NCBI RefSeq assembly: GCF_013408305.1
Contig: NZ_JACBZS010000001.1
Location: 62,001-126,000, forward strand
DNA from: Naumannella cuiyingiana
GTDB lineage: Bacteria > Actinomycetota > Actinomycetes > Propionibacteriales > Propionibacteriaceae
Direction of reading: 5' to 3'
DNA: 64,000 nt
Shown here: positions 40,101 through 49,692 of the stretch, in pieces
How positions within the stretch are numbered: the first letter of the stretch is position 1
Layout: each line of letters starts with the position of its first letter
Notes under the pieces: generated by a model
Seen by the model: only the letters and a program-made list of their open reading frames with translations
Database searches by the model: none
Told to the model about the DNA's origin: nothing
Position numbers and translations under genes: made by a program

Positions 40101-43100
40101 CGCGGTGTTCTCGCGTACCCCGGCGTCGACGTCGGCCTGGGTCACGGTGTAGGTCGCGTCAGCGGTGCAGGTCACCGACCGCTCCGGCGCGAGCGCGCCG
40201 TCCGGGCAGGTGACCGCGCCGACCAGCGGGTCGGTCACGGCGACCGGATCGAGCGTGACGTTGCCGGTGTTGGTCACCACGAACGTGTACGCGATCTCGT
40301 CCCCGACGGCCAGCGGATCGTCCGGCGACTTGCCGTCCCGCGAGGCGATCTTGTCCAGCGCGATGCCCGGAGCCGGGTCGGCGACGCCGGCCGTGTGATC
40401 GTCTCGCGCCGAGACCGATCGCCCGTCGGGCGCCGTGCCAGTCGCGGTCGCGGTGTTCACCACCTGGCCGGCGTCCACATCGGCCTGGGTCACGACGTAG
40501 CCGGTCGCGACACAGGTACGCGACTGCCCCGGCCCGAGCGGCCCGGCGGGACACTCGACGCCGCCCACCTTCGGGTCGTCGACCGTGACGCCGGAGAGCG
40601 TCACGTTCCCGGTGTTGGTGACGGCGAACGTGTAGTCGATCCGATCGCCGGCCCGCAGTTGGGCGTCGGGACCGAAGCTGCCGGTCTTGTCGAGCGCGAT
40701 GGCCGGGTCGGCCGGCTCGGCCGGGGTCTGCACGGTGTCGTCGTCGGTCACCGGCCCGCCGGTCGGCGGCTGCCCGGACACCGAGGCCGTGTTGATCACT
40801 GCGCCCGCGTCGACATCGGACTGCTGCACGGTGTAGCTGCCGGTGCAGGTCAGCGACTCCCCCGGCGCGATCGCGTCGGCATCGCAGGTGAGCGCGCCAA
40901 TCAGCGGATCGCTCACCACCACGCCGGTCAGGGTCACGTTGCCGGTGTTGGTCACCGTCATCGTGTAGTCGATCACCTCGCCGAGGCTGACGTCGGCGCC
41001 GTCGTGGGCCGCGGTCTTCTCGATCGCGATCGAGGGCGCCGCCGGCTGCGTGGGCACCGTGTCGTCGTCCTGCGCGTCGACCGAGCCGCCGCGTGCGCCG
41101 GTCGCGGTCACGCTCGCGGCATTCACCACGTTGCCGGCGTCCACATCGGCCTGGGTCACTGTGTACGTCGCGGTGCAGTCGGCGAAGGCACCGGCCGCGA
41201 TCGGCCCACCGGGGCAGGTCACGTCGCCGATCTTCGGGTCGGTGACCGCGTACTGCGTCAGCGTGACGTTGCCGGTGTTGGTCACCCGGAAGGTGTAGGT
41301 GATCTGGTCACCCACCGCGACCTGGGTGCCCTGCGGCACGTCGGAGAACTTGTCCAGCGTCACCGCGGGCGCCGCCGGATCGGTCGGCACCGTGGCCGAG
41401 CCGCTGCCCTCGATGCGGTCCCCGCTCGGCGGCTGACCGCTGGCCGTCGCGGTGTTGTCGATCTGGCCGCGGTCCACGTCCGCCGGCGTGACGGTGTAGC
41501 TGCCGGTGCAGGTCAGCGGCGGGTCGGTCGGCGCCAGCGACGGCGCGGTGCAGACCAGGTCGGCGATCAGCGGGTCGGTCAGCGCGACATCGGTCAGCGT
41601 CACGTTGCCGGTGTTCGTGACCGTGAAGGTGTAGGTCACCTGGTCGCCCGCGGCGACCGTGTCACCGTCGGCGACGTCGGAGGTCTTCACCACGGCCAGG
41701 CCCGGCTCGGCCGGGTCCGCGGGCACCTCGGTGGTATCGGTGCCCGGCGGCGGCTCGTCGCCGGACGGATCGGTGCCCGACACGGTCACGGTGTTCTCGA
41801 TGGTCCCCGCGTCCACGTCGGCCTGGCTGACCACGTAGGTACCGGTGCAGGTCAGCGTCTCGTTCGGCGCCAGTACGCGGTCGGCAGCGGGATCACAGGT
41901 GATCTCGGTGAGTCGCGGGTCGTCGATCGTGACATCGCTCAGCGTCACGTTGCCCGTGTTGGTGATCACGAACGTGTAATCGATCGGATCGCCGGCAGAT
42001 ACCGTCTGCTGGTCACCGATCGCCGCCTGCTTGTCGACGGCGATCGCCGGGACGGCTGGGTCGGTGGGCACGTCGAGCGAGTCGTCGTCGCCGACCGAAC
42101 TGCCGTCCGGGGCAATGCCGCTCGCCTCCGCAGTGTTCGCCACGACCCCGGCGTCGACATCGGCCTGGGTGACGGTGTAGCTGGCCGTGCAGGCAACGGA
42201 GGCGCCCGGGCCGACCAGGGTCGGGTCACAGGTGACGGCGCCGACCTTGGGGTCGTCGACAGCGAGGTCGGTCAGCGTGACGTTCCCGGTGTTGGTGATG
42301 GTGAACGTGTAGTTGATCACCTGATCGACGGCGACGGTGTCGCCGTCCGCGATGTCGGAGGTCTTGACCATCACCAGCGACGGCTGCTGGTCGGCCGGGG
42401 TGGTCGTGTCGTCGCTGTCCTCGACGTCGCCGCCGCGCGCTCCGGTTCCGGAAGCGGTGGCGGTGTTGGTGACGACGCCTGCGTCCACGTCGGCCTGGGT
42501 GACCTCGTGGGTCACATCCGTGGTGCAGGTCGCAATGCCGCCGGGCGCGATCGAGGTCGGATCACAGGTGATGTTGTCGATCTGCGGATCGTCCACGGCC
42601 AGCGAGTTCAGCGTCACGTTGCCCGTGTTGGTGATCACGAAGGTGTAGGCGATCACGTCGCCCACGACGAGCGGATCGTCGGGCTGTTTGCCGTCGCGAC
42701 TGGCGATCTTGTCCAGCTCGATCGCGGGCTCGCCCGACCCGGCGTTCACTGTCACGCCGGCGTCGTCGGTCGGCTGCTCGCCGGCCGGCGATGTGCCCTG
42801 CGCGGTCGCGGTGTTCACGATCTCGCCCGCGTCGAAGTCGGCCTGGGTCACCGTGTAGGTGGCCCGGCAGGTCGACTCCTCCCCCGGCGCGAGCGTCGTC
42901 GGCGTACAGGTCAGCGCGCCGCCCAGCATCGGGTCGGTCACGCCGACATCGGACAACGTCACATTGCCCGTGTTCGTCGCCACGAAGGAGTAGGTGATCT
43001 GCTGACCGACCTGGTAGGTCCCGTCCGCAGGCACGTCGGAGGTCTTGGTCAGCTCGATCGAGGGATCCTCGTCGACGGTGTCCACCACCGCCTGGGCCGG

Positions 43101-46100
43101 CGCCTCCACCGCGGTCCCCGCCGGGGAGGTCCCGCTCGTGGTCGCGTCGTTCACGATCTCGCCCGCGTCCACGTCCGCCTGCGTCACCGTGTAGGTGCCG
43201 GTACAGGTGAACGTGCCGTTCGGCGCGACCGTCGCGGCATCCGGGCAGTCCAGCGTCTCCAGCCTCGAATCGGTGATCGAGACCCCCGACAACGTCACAT
43301 TGCCGGTGTTCGTCGCGACCAGCGTGTAGGTCACCTGCTGACCGACCTCGACCTTGTCGTCACCGACATCGGAAGTCTTCGTCAGGCCGATCGACGGATC
43401 CTCCTCGACGGTGTCCACCACCGCCTGGGCCGGCGCCTCCACCGCGGTCCCCGCCGGGGAGGTCCCGCTCGTGGTCGCGTCGTTCACGATCTCGCCCGCG
43501 TCCACGTCCGCCTGCGTCACCGTGTAGGTGCCGGTACAGGTGAACGTGCCGTTCGGCGCGACCGTCGCGGCATCCGGGCAGTCCAGCGTCTCCAGCCTCG
43601 AATCGGTGATCGAGACCCCCGACAACGTCACATTGCCGGTGTTCGTCGCGACCAGCGTGTAGGTCACCTGCTGACCGACCTCGACCTTGTCGTCACCGAC
43701 ATCGGAAGTCTTCGTCAGGCCGATCGACGGATCCTCCTCGACCGTGTTCACCGTCACCTGATCATCAGCCGTCGGCTTCGCACCCGCCGGCGACGTGCCG
43801 GTCGCGGTCGCGTTGTTCACGATCGACCCGGCATCCACATCCGCCTGCGTCACCGTGTAGGTCGCCGTGCAGTTCGACGTCTCCGTCGGCGCCAACGTGG
43901 TCGGATCACACGTCACCGGACCCGTGATCAAGTCATCGGTGACCGCGACATCGCGCAGGGTCACATTGCCGGTATTGGTCACCGCGAACGAGTAGGTGAT
44001 CACATCGCCCACCGCCACCCGGCCATCGGCCGGCACGTCGGAGGTCTTGGACAGGCCGATCGACGGATCCTCCTCGACCGTGTTCACCGTCACCTGATCA
44101 TCAGCCGTCGGCTTCGCACCCGCCGGCGACGTGCCGGTCGCGGTCGCGTTGTTCACGATCGACCCGGCATCCACATCCGCCTGCGTCACCGTGTAGGTCG
44201 CCGTGCAGTTCGACGTCTCCGTCGGCGCCAACGTGGTCGGATCACACGTCACCGGACCCGTGATCAAGTCATCGGTGACCGCGACATCGCGCAGGGTCAC
44301 ATTGCCGGTATTGGTCACCGCGAACGAGTAGGTGATCACATCACCCACCGCCACCCGGCCATCGGCCGGCACGTCGGAGGTCTTGGACAGGCCGATCGAC
44401 GGATCCTCCTCGACCGTGTTCACCGTCACCTGATCATCAGCCGTCGGCTTCGCACCCGCCGGCGACGTGCCGGTCGCGGTCGCGTTGTTCACGATCGACC
44501 CGGCATCCACATCCGCCTGCGTCACCGTGTGGGTGCCGGTACAGGTGAAGGTGTCGTCCGGTCCCAGCGTCGAGGTGTCGTCGCAGGTGAGCGCGCCGAG
44601 CAGGTCGTCGGTGATCGACACCTCGGACAAGGTGACGTTGCCGGTGTTGCGGGCCACCAGCGTGTAGGTCACGACCTGGCCGACCCGGACCCGCTCGTCG
44701 CCGACATCGGCGGTCTTGGTCAGGCCGATCGACGGCTCCTCGTCGACGGTGTCGATGGTGAGCGTGTCCGGCGCGGTCACCCGCACGTTGCCCGGGGATA
44801 CGCCAGCGGCCTCGGCGTTGTTCACGATCGACCCGGCATCCACATCCGCCTGGGTCACCGTGTAGCTGGCCTCACAGGTCGCCGTGCCGGCCGGCGCGAG
44901 GGTGGTCGGTGCGCACTCGAGCGGCCCGCCGAGCATGGTGTCGGTGACGCCCACATTGGCCAGCGTGACGTTGCCGACGTTGGTGACCAGGAACGAATAG
45001 GTGATCTGGTCGCCCGCGGCAACCTTGTCGCCTTCGGCCACGTTCGAGGTCTTCTGCAGTGCGATCGCCGGAGCTGGCTCGCTCGGCGTGGTGGCCGTGT
45101 CGGTCGCGTCCACCTCGTCACCGCGGATGGGCGTACCTGTCGCCGTGGCGGTGTTGGACTTCTCGCCGGCGTCGACATCGGTCTGGGTCACCGTGTAGGT
45201 CTGGTCGGTCTCACAGACAACGGAAGCTCCGGGCGCGAGCGGCGCCGGGCAGGTGATGCCGGCGATCTGGGGATCGGTGACGGCGACCTCGGTCAGTGTC
45301 ACATTGCCGGTATTGGTCACGACGAACGAGTAGCTGATCACGTCGCCGACCACCAGCGGGTCGTTCGGTGCCTTGCCCTCGCGGCTGGCGATCTTCTCCA
45401 GGCCGATCCCCGGCGCCGCGTCGACCGTCGGTACCTCGTTGCGGGCCGTGGGGTCGGTCAGCTCGCCGCGCGCGGGCGTACCGGTGGCGCTGGCATTGTT
45501 GATCACCGCGCCGGCGTCGACATCGGCCTGGCTGACGGTGTAGCTCGCCGTGCAGCTGGTCTCGGCGCCGATCGCCAGGCTGGTCTGCTGACAGGTCACG
45601 GCTCCGGCCTTGGGATCGGTGACCGCGAGGTCGCCGATCGACACATTGCCGGTGTTGCGGACGGTGAAGGTGTAGTTGATCACCTGGCCCACCGAGACCT
45701 GCTGGCCGGCCGGGACATCATTGGTCTTGGTGAGCTCCAGCGCGGGCGCGGCCGGCAACGGGACCGTGGCTTCGTCGGTGTCGGTGACCGCGCCCCCGAG
45801 GCTGTTCGCCCTGACCGTGGCGGTGTTGTTCACCTCACCCGCATCGAGGTCCGAGGGAGTCAGCACATACGCGGCATCCGCCTGGCACTCGGTGCTGGCG
45901 CCGGGGGCCAGCGTGGTGTTCGCGCAGGTGACCGAGCCGATCTTGGGATCGGTGATTGCGATATCGGTCAGGACCAGGTTACCGGTGTTACGCACCGTGA
46001 ACCGGTAGCGCACCGGGTCGCCGGGCAGGATCTGGCCGTCCGGCCCCGATCCCGTCGCCTCACCGGTCTTCTCCAGGTCGATGGCGGGAGCCGCCGCGAT

Positions 46101-47663
46101 GGGGGTCGTGACGCTGTCATTGGCCGTCGCGTTCGGCAGGTTCGCCGCGGTGCCCGTCACGGTCGCGGTGTTGGTCACCCCGCCCGCGTTGACGTCGCCC
46201 TGGGTCAGTGTGTAACTGGCGGTGCAGTTGACCGTTGCCCCGACCGCCAGCGGGCCGGGCGGACAGCTCACCGAGCCGACCTTGGGATCGGACACGCTGA
46301 TCGTGTCCAGTGGCACCGTGCCGGTGTTCCTCACCACGAACGTGTAGGCGATCGTGCCGCCCGCGGTATTGCTGCTCGGGGCAGCCGCCTGCTTGTCCAG
46401 CGTCACGGCCGTGATCTGTGCCTCGTTGGTGAACGTGCAGACCGCGGCAACACCGGCCGCACCGCCGGAGGGCATGGTGAACTCGCCGGAGGTGCCCGTC
46501 CCGCTCGCGATGGTCTCGCCATTGTTGTCGTTGACGCAGGTCCAGCTCTGCCGATAGCCGAACGCAGTAGCGCTGCTGCTGCGCGTCCCGGAGCCGGATT
46601 CGGAGACCGTGTAGGTGGTTCCGACCAGGGCGAGAACCGGTCCGGCCACCTCGGCCGGCGTGTCCTGCAGTCCGGGATCGCTGCCCTCGGTGGTTGCGGT
46701 GTTGCCACGGCTGAGGCCGCCCCCGGTGACGGTGAGCGTGGCCTGGTCGTTCGCGCTCACGCGGCCCTGCGGGAAGTCCTTCTGCACACTGATCGTGTTC
46801 GGCGAGGCACAGGACGCGAGATCGACCGTGCCCGTACTGGCAAACGGGACGGAATTGACCAGTGCGCCGGTCGTCGGGTTGATCTTCAGCAGCTCGGTCG
46901 CGGTGGTGACGTAGAGGTAGCCGTCGCTGCCGAATGCGATGCCGTTGCCCGCGCCCCGCGCGATCGTCGCCAGCGACGTCGCGGTGATGGTCAGTGGGGT
47001 CGCCTGCGGGGTGGTCGGAATCGGCTCATTGATCACCGAGATGATGCTCGTCTCGGCGGCGGCGCCACCGCCGACCACGTAGAGATTGCCCTGGCTGTCG
47101 AACGCCCAGTCGCCGTTCGTGCCCGCGGTCGGGATGGTCCCCTGCGCGACCAGGCCGAGCGGCTGCCCGGTCGCGACGTTCACGCCGTAGATGTTGATCT
47201 GGCCAGCGCTGAAGCCGCCGTAGTAGTAGATACCCGTCGCGGCGTTGAATGCCCCGTGGGTGACCAGCCCACCCGTGGCAGCCGTCGCGATCAGGGTGGT
47301 CGTACCGGCCGCCGCGTCGTAGCGATAGATCTGGCGATCATTGCTGTTCGCCACCGGGTAGACACCGTAGGCGAAAGCGCCGTCCCCGGTGATTCCCAAG
47401 CCGTTGATCGCGTTGGTGGCCGGGCTGAACGTGAAATTGCCGACCGTGGTCTGGGCACCGCTCGTGGGGTTGACCTGCCAGATGTTTCGGGTTCCCGTTC
47501 CCTGGACGGAATAGAGCGCGCTGCAATCGAAGGGACCGACGGCTGCCGCGCGCGGCAGTTGCGCGGGCGCCGGCGCGAGCACGGTCATCGGGCCGACCAG
47601 GAGCACGAGTCCCAGCAATACCCACAGCCGAGCGAAAAAGGCACTGCGCACCGATATCCCCAT
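37152..47663 (-). CDS. Giant secreted multi-DUF11/DUF7507 repeat protein
   Basis: A protein of about 3500 residues, predicted exported and surface-held. It has an N-terminal signal peptide (VLLGLVLLVGPMTVLAPAPA), then a roughly 320-residue region with propeller-like strands (NIWQVNPTSGAQTTVGNF, FDSQGNLYVVGGG, FGSDGYLYVTT) resembling DUF6923-type domains, a linker domain, and about 27 tandem modules of 110-120 residues from about residue 420. Each module follows the same plan: K-T-S/A-D near the start, ITYSF-x-VTNTGNVTL, a VTDP segment, one Cys pair, then YTVTQADVDAG and a NTATATG ending. The C-terminus reads PLGRTG, a hydrophobic helix (LLAGLASMAAGAWLI) and RRGRRD: a sorting-signal layout with LGRTG (37236-37250) in place of LPxTG. 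ATG 47663 is used; GTG 47651, better placed for GGGGA, is an alternative. It resembles stalk- or adhesin-like surface proteins; the ligand is unknown. Confidence 0.9.
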   Translation of the reverse strand: MGISVRSAFFARLWVLLGLVLLVGPMTVLAPAPAQLPRAAAVGPFDCSALYSVQGTGTRNIWQVNPTSGAQTTVGNFTFSPATNAINGLGITGDGAFAYGVYPVANSNDRQIYRYDAAAGTTTLIATAATGGLVTHGAFNAATGIYYYGGFSAGQINIYGVNVATGQPLGLVAQGTIPTAGTNGDWAFDSQGNLYVVGGGAAAETSIISVINEPIPTTPQATPLTITATSLATIARGAGNGIAFGSDGYLYVTTATELLKINPTTGALVNSVPFASTGTVDLASCASPNTISVQKDFPQGRVSANDQATLTVTGGGLSRGNTATTEGSDPGLQDTPAEVAGPVLALVGTTYTVSESGSGTRSSSATAFGYRQSWTCVNDNNGETIASGTGTSGEFTMPSGGAAGVAAVCTFTNEAQITAVTLDKQAAAPSSNTAGGTIAYTFVVRNTGTVPLDTISVSDPKVGSVSCPPGPLAVGATVNCTASYTLTQGDVNAGGVTNTATVTGTAANLPNATANDSVTTPIAAAPAIDLEKTGEATGSGPDGQILPGDPVRYRFTVRNTGNLVLTDIAITDPKIGSVTCANTTLAPGASTECQADAAYVLTPSDLDAGEVNNTATVRANSLGGAVTDTDEATVPLPAAPALELTKTNDVPAGQQVSVGQVINYTFTVRNTGNVSIGDLAVTDPKAGAVTCQQTSLAIGAETSCTASYTVSQADVDAGAVINNASATGTPARGELTDPTARNEVPTVDAAPGIGLEKIASREGKAPNDPLVVGDVISYSFVVTNTGNVTLTEVAVTDPQIAGITCPAPLAPGASVVCETDQTYTVTQTDVDAGEKSNTATATGTPIRGDEVDATDTATTPSEPAPAIALQKTSNVAEGDKVAAGDQITYSFLVTNVGNVTLANVGVTDTMLGGPLECAPTTLAPAGTATCEASYTVTQADVDAGSIVNNAEAAGVSPGNVRVTAPDTLTIDTVDEEPSIGLTKTADVGDERVRVGQVVTYTLVARNTGNVTLSEVSITDDLLGALTCDDTSTLGPDDTFTCTGTHTVTQADVDAGSIVNNATATGTSPAGAKPTADDQVTVNTVEEDPSIGLSKTSDVPADGRVAVGDVITYSFAVTNTGNVTLRDVAVTDDLITGPVTCDPTTLAPTETSNCTATYTVTQADVDAGSIVNNATATGTSPAGAKPTADDQVTVNTVEEDPSIGLSKTSDVPADGRVAVGDVITYSFAVTNTGNVTLRDVAVTDDLITGPVTCDPTTLAPTETSNCTATYTVTQADVDAGSIVNNATATGTSPAGAKPTADDQVTVNTVEEDPSIGLTKTSDVGDDKVEVGQQVTYTLVATNTGNVTLSGVSITDSRLETLDCPDAATVAPNGTFTCTGTYTVTQADVDAGEIVNDATTSGTSPAGTAVEAPAQAVVDTVEEDPSIGLTKTSDVGDDKVEVGQQVTYTLVATNTGNVTLSGVSITDSRLETLDCPDAATVAPNGTFTCTGTYTVTQADVDAGEIVNDATTSGTSPAGTAVEAPAQAVVDTVDEDPSIELTKTSDVPADGTYQVGQQITYSFVATNTGNVTLSDVGVTDPMLGGALTCTPTTLAPGEESTCRATYTVTQADFDAGEIVNTATAQGTSPAGEQPTDDAGVTVNAGSGEPAIELDKIASRDGKQPDDPLVVGDVIAYTFVITNTGNVTLNSLAVDDPQIDNITCDPTSIAPGGIATCTTDVTHEVTQADVDAGVVTNTATASGTGARGGDVEDSDDTTTPADQQPSLVMVKTSDIADGDTVAVDQVINYTFTITNTGNVTLTDLAVDDPKVGAVTCDPTLVGPGASVACTASYTVTQADVDAGVVANTAEASGIAPDGSSVGDDDSLDVPTDPAVPAIAVDKQAAIGDQQTVSAGDPIDYTFVITNTGNVTLSDVTIDDPRLTEITCDPAADRVLAPNETLTCTGTYVVSQADVDAGTIENTVTVSGTDPSGDEPPPGTDTTEVPADPAEPGLAVVKTSDVADGDTVAAGDQVTYTFTVTNTGNVTLTDVALTDPLIADLVCTAPSLAPTDPPLTCTGSYTVTPADVDRGQIDNTATASGQPPSGDRIEGSGSATVPTDPAAPAVTLDKFSDVPQGTQVAVGDQITYTFRVTNTGNVTLTQYAVTDPKIGDVTCPGGPIAAGAFADCTATYTVTQADVDAGNVVNAASVTATGARGGSVDAQDDDTVPTQPAAPSIAIEKTAAHDGADVSLGEVIDYTMTVTNTGNVTLTGVVVSDPLIGALTCDADAIAPGESLTCTGSYTVQQSDVDAGAVINTASVSGQPPTGGPVTDDDTVQTPAEPADPAIALDKTGSFGPDAQLRAGDRIDYTFAVTNTGNVTLSGVTVDDPKVGGVECPAGPLGPGQSRTCVATGYVVTQADVDAGQVVNTATATGTAPDGRSVSARDDHTAGVADPAPGIALDKIASRDGKSPDDPLAVGDEIAYTFVVTNTGNVTLDPVAVTDPLVGAVTCPDGALAPERSVTCTADATYTVTQADVDAGVRENTASATGQPPTGDPVSAEDSTTTPADQQPGLAMVKSNNVADGDTVGLGQVIDYTFTLTNTGNVTLDRLAVADAKVGAVTCPPEPLAPGAAADCTASYTVTQADVDAGRVVNDAVASGVPPSGTPVEARDSNQVPTVPADAALVLDKQALLPPGATVAAGDQVAYRFLITNAGNVTLTEVTVDDPLLGSVTCPEGPLAPGQTIECTADASHTVSQAEVDAGQVDNTATATGRPPSGEPPTATDTTSIPATPAAPAIALEKLSGVAEGATVAAGDEIDYTFRVTNTGNVTLSDIAIDDPLVGKVTCPPEPLAPGASTDCAADEAYAVTQADVDAGRIVNTATVSGTPPSGEPVTASDDNVVPTSPAAPAATLEKLSSVPAGETVAAGDRIDYTFRVTNTGNVTLTGVAITDPKIGAVSCPPAPLAPGEVTECTGTYAATQADADAGQVLNTATLTATGPNGEPVTATDDNVVPTDPRVPGLTTTKVAARTGSPDSPMTVGESIGFSVIVTNTGNVTLEGVVVADSMVGDMTCPRTTLEPGDVVSCVGNRTYTVTQADVDRGVLTNVATTTAVPVGGGEPLTSTATTTTPSEPRPAIALQKLSDLPAGETLSVGQPVRYSFRVINTGNVTLDPVAVTDPKIGAVNCPAGALAPGAEIECAAADAYVVTATEAAEGKVTNTAEATGRPTVGDDPVRASDDLVLPATVPAAQLTLIKASDVPAGDTVRAGQPVRYRFTVTNTGNVPVRDLRISDPKIGSVTCPSDPLAPGAEASCTADRAYTVTQAEVDAGGVDNVAGVTGIDPGGNPVTARDELAIPAEQAAPALDVVKEGSLVDPDGDGYAEIGDHVRFVIRVTNVGNVTIDDIAADDPLVGKLRCSADSLAPGASLTCEPETGYVASAADLGRGEVVNRVAVTGEPVRGGDPGPDGRPIVTGEDTVTVPLPAEVEPGEPPVGRPPLGRTGGEDLSALLAGLASMAAGAWLIRRGRRD
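43072..43740 (-). repeat. 333-bp near-identical tandem duplication in the giant gene
   Basis: Two adjacent 111-codon modules (repeats 9 and 10 counted from the N-terminus) agree base for base over essentially the whole unit, with offset 333 bp (for example 43081 and 43414). Other modules share only short motifs, so the copy is recent or kept by gene conversion. Confidence 0.9.
43744..44528 (-). repeat. 336-bp near-identical tandem duplication in the giant gene
   Basis: Units of 112 codons begin at 43744 and 44080, and a third partial unit at 44416 continues to about 44528. The first two differ by eye only at one silent site (acatcgccc at about 44004 against acatcaccc). They encode identical modules 7 and 8; the third shares its C-terminal part with module 6, indicating unequal exchange at module joints. 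Confidence 0.9.
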
Positions 47664-47702
47664 TCCCCTGAACCCCGCTGTCTCCGGCGATCCCCCGATC
47701 AC

Positions 47703-47719
47703 GCTCCCACCACGGGAGC
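47703..47719. promoter_or_regulatory. Inverted repeat upstream of the giant repeat gene
   Basis: GCTCCC-ACCAC-GGGAGC is a perfect 6-bp inverted repeat with 5-nt spacer, about 45 bp before the giant gene start. A second dyad, CGCGGCGCCGCG, lies at 47750-47761, nearer pyrF. Either could be an operator or a weak terminator for pyrF; no clear -10 or -35 was found in the 135-bp gap. Confidence 0.4.
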
Positions 47720-47798
47720 TGCAGAGACAGAACGGCTGCAGTATTGCATCGCGGCGCCGCGAGTACCAGATCGGCACGCGACGCGCCGCCGCCGGCCC

Positions 47799-48608
47799 TC
47801 AGCCCGCGAGCAGCCTGTCGACCGCCTCGCACAGGGCAGCGGCATCCGGACCGGCTCCGGCGACCTGACGACTCGTGGTGGGCAGCAACGAGGCGCCGGT
47901 CCCGGCGAAGCGCCGGTCGATGTCGGCCATGGTCGCCCCCTGCGCGCCGAGCCCCGGCACCAGGACCGAGCCGGTGAAGCGCGCGAGATCCAGCCCGAGA
48001 TCGTCATGCGTGCCGCCGACGACGAGCCCGAACTCCGGGCCGACCACGTCGTTGCGTACCTGCACGTCGTCGGCCACCTGCTGGGCGACCGAGGTGCCCT
48101 CGCCGGTGCTGGCCAACTGGACGATGCCGCCTTCGGGGTTGGAGGTTCGCGCCAGCACGTAGAGGCCACGACCGGATTCGGCAGCCGCGTCGAAAGCCGG
48201 CTGCAGCGACCCGACGCCGAGATAGGGGCTGACGGTCAGGGCATCTGCCGCGAACGGCGAGTCCGCCATCAGGTACGCCCGGGCGTAGCCCTGCATCGTC
48301 GGCTGGAAGTCCCCGCGCTTCGCATCGAGGATGACCAGCGCGCCGGCCTCCCGGCACGACCGCAGGACCCGCTCGAGCACGGCGACACCGGGCGAGCCGT
48401 AGGCCTCGAAGAGTGCCGACTGGGGCTTGAACACCGCGACCCGGGAGCCGATCGCCTCGATCAACCCGCGAGCGAAGGATTCGGCCCCCGCGGCATCGGG
48501 GGTGTGTCCCCAGGCGGAGACCAGCGACGGGTGGGGATCGATGCCCACGCACAGCCGGCCGCGTTCCTCGACCGCGAGCGCGAGGCGTTTCGAGTAGGGC
48601 TCGGTCAT
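47799..48608 (-). CDS. pyrF: Orotidine 5'-phosphate decarboxylase (type 2)
   Basis: Final step to UMP. The 269-residue protein belongs to the longer actinobacterial/type-2 group: LCVGIDPHPSLVSAWG, VAVFKPQSALFEAYG, VILDAKRGDFQPTMQGYARAY with the catalytic Asp-Lys, and VLVPGLGAQGATMADIDRRF. ATG 48608 lies just after the pyrD stop (48611) and follows a GAGTGA-like ribosome binding site. It is the last of carA-carB-pyrD-pyrF. In other actinomycetes mihF follows closely; here the giant repeat gene intervenes. Confidence 0.95.
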   Translation of the reverse strand: MTEPYSKRLALAVEERGRLCVGIDPHPSLVSAWGHTPDAAGAESFARGLIEAIGSRVAVFKPQSALFEAYGSPGVAVLERVLRSCREAGALVILDAKRGDFQPTMQGYARAYLMADSPFAADALTVSPYLGVGSLQPAFDAAAESGRGLYVLARTSNPEGGIVQLASTGEGTSVAQQVADDVQVRNDVVGPEFGLVVGGTHDDLGLDLARFTGSVLVPGLGAQGATMADIDRRFAGTGASLLPTTSRQVAGAGPDAAALCEAVDRLLAG

Positions 48609-48610
48609 GG

Positions 48611-49692
48611 TCACTCCTCGGGTCGGCACGGGTACGGGAGCCGATTGATCGCATTGACCAGCGCGGGACCCGAATAGATCCAGCCCGTGTAGAGCTGCAC
48701 CAGCCGGGCGCCCGCGTCGAACATCGCGCATGCGTCGTCGGGGGTCATGATGCCGCCCGCTCCGATCACCGGCAACGGCCCGCGTCGGGCGAGGTGGCGA
48801 ACGACGCCCAACGCGCGCCGGGTCAACGGCCGACCGGAGAGGCCACCGGCGAGGTCGGTGGCCGGGCGCCGGTCGGCGGGCGCCAGCCCGGTGCGGTCGA
48901 GCGTCGTGTTGCCGGCGATCAGTCCGGCGACTCCGGCCCCCACACAGACGGAGAGCAGTTCGTCCAGGGCATCCGGTCCCAGGTCGGGCGCCACCTTGAC
49001 CATGATCGGCACGGGCCGCGCCGGATCGGCGGACCGCGCGGCCGCGGTGAGGGCCCGCAACAGCTCGCCCAGCGTGCCGGCATCCTGCAGGGTCCGCAGG
49101 CCGGGGGTGTTGGGGCTGGAGACGTTCACGGCGATGTAGTCGGCGTGGGCATGCAGCGCGGCGAATGCGGCGAGGTAGTCCCCGGGTGCGTCCGCCAGCG
49201 GGGTGTCCTTGTTCTTCCCGATCGAGATCCCGATCCGGGCGCCGGCGGCGCCATCGCCGCGACGGATGCCCAGCCGGGCCAGGCGCGCGGCGAGAGCGGT
49301 GGCTCCCTCGCTGGGAAATCCCATCGCGTTGACGATGGCGCCCGAGCGCGGGAAGCGATGGATCCGTGGCCGGGGGTTGCCCGGCTGCGGTCGGGGGGTG
49401 ACGGTCCCGAGCTCGACATGGCCGAAGCCGAGGGGACCCCAGGCGCGGACCGCCGCGCCCTGCTTGTCCAGACCCGCGGCCAACCCCACCCGATTGCCGA
49501 ACGCGATGCCGGCGACCTCGATCGGCTCGCCCGGGGCGTGCAGGGCCGACAGCCCGGCCCGGGCCGCCGGTATCGCCGAGACCCGGGCCAGCAGGCCGAG
49601 CGCGCGCTCGTGCGCGGACTCGGGATCGCCCCGCCCGAGCCGGAACAGCGCCGGCCGCAGCAGGCGCCGGTAACCGATCAGCAGCGGATCGG

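Noticed and set aside
43744-44528. Near-identical modules as an insertion sequence or integron part
   Set aside because: Units are whole multiples of codons, in frame with the gene, with no terminal inverted repeats or transposase.
37581-48677. An 11-kb open frame on the plus strand opposite the giant gene
   Set aside because: It is antisense to a repeat gene with strong G/C at third positions, so stops are rare; its residues are only Arg/Gly/His-rich repeats of the sense modules with no domain.
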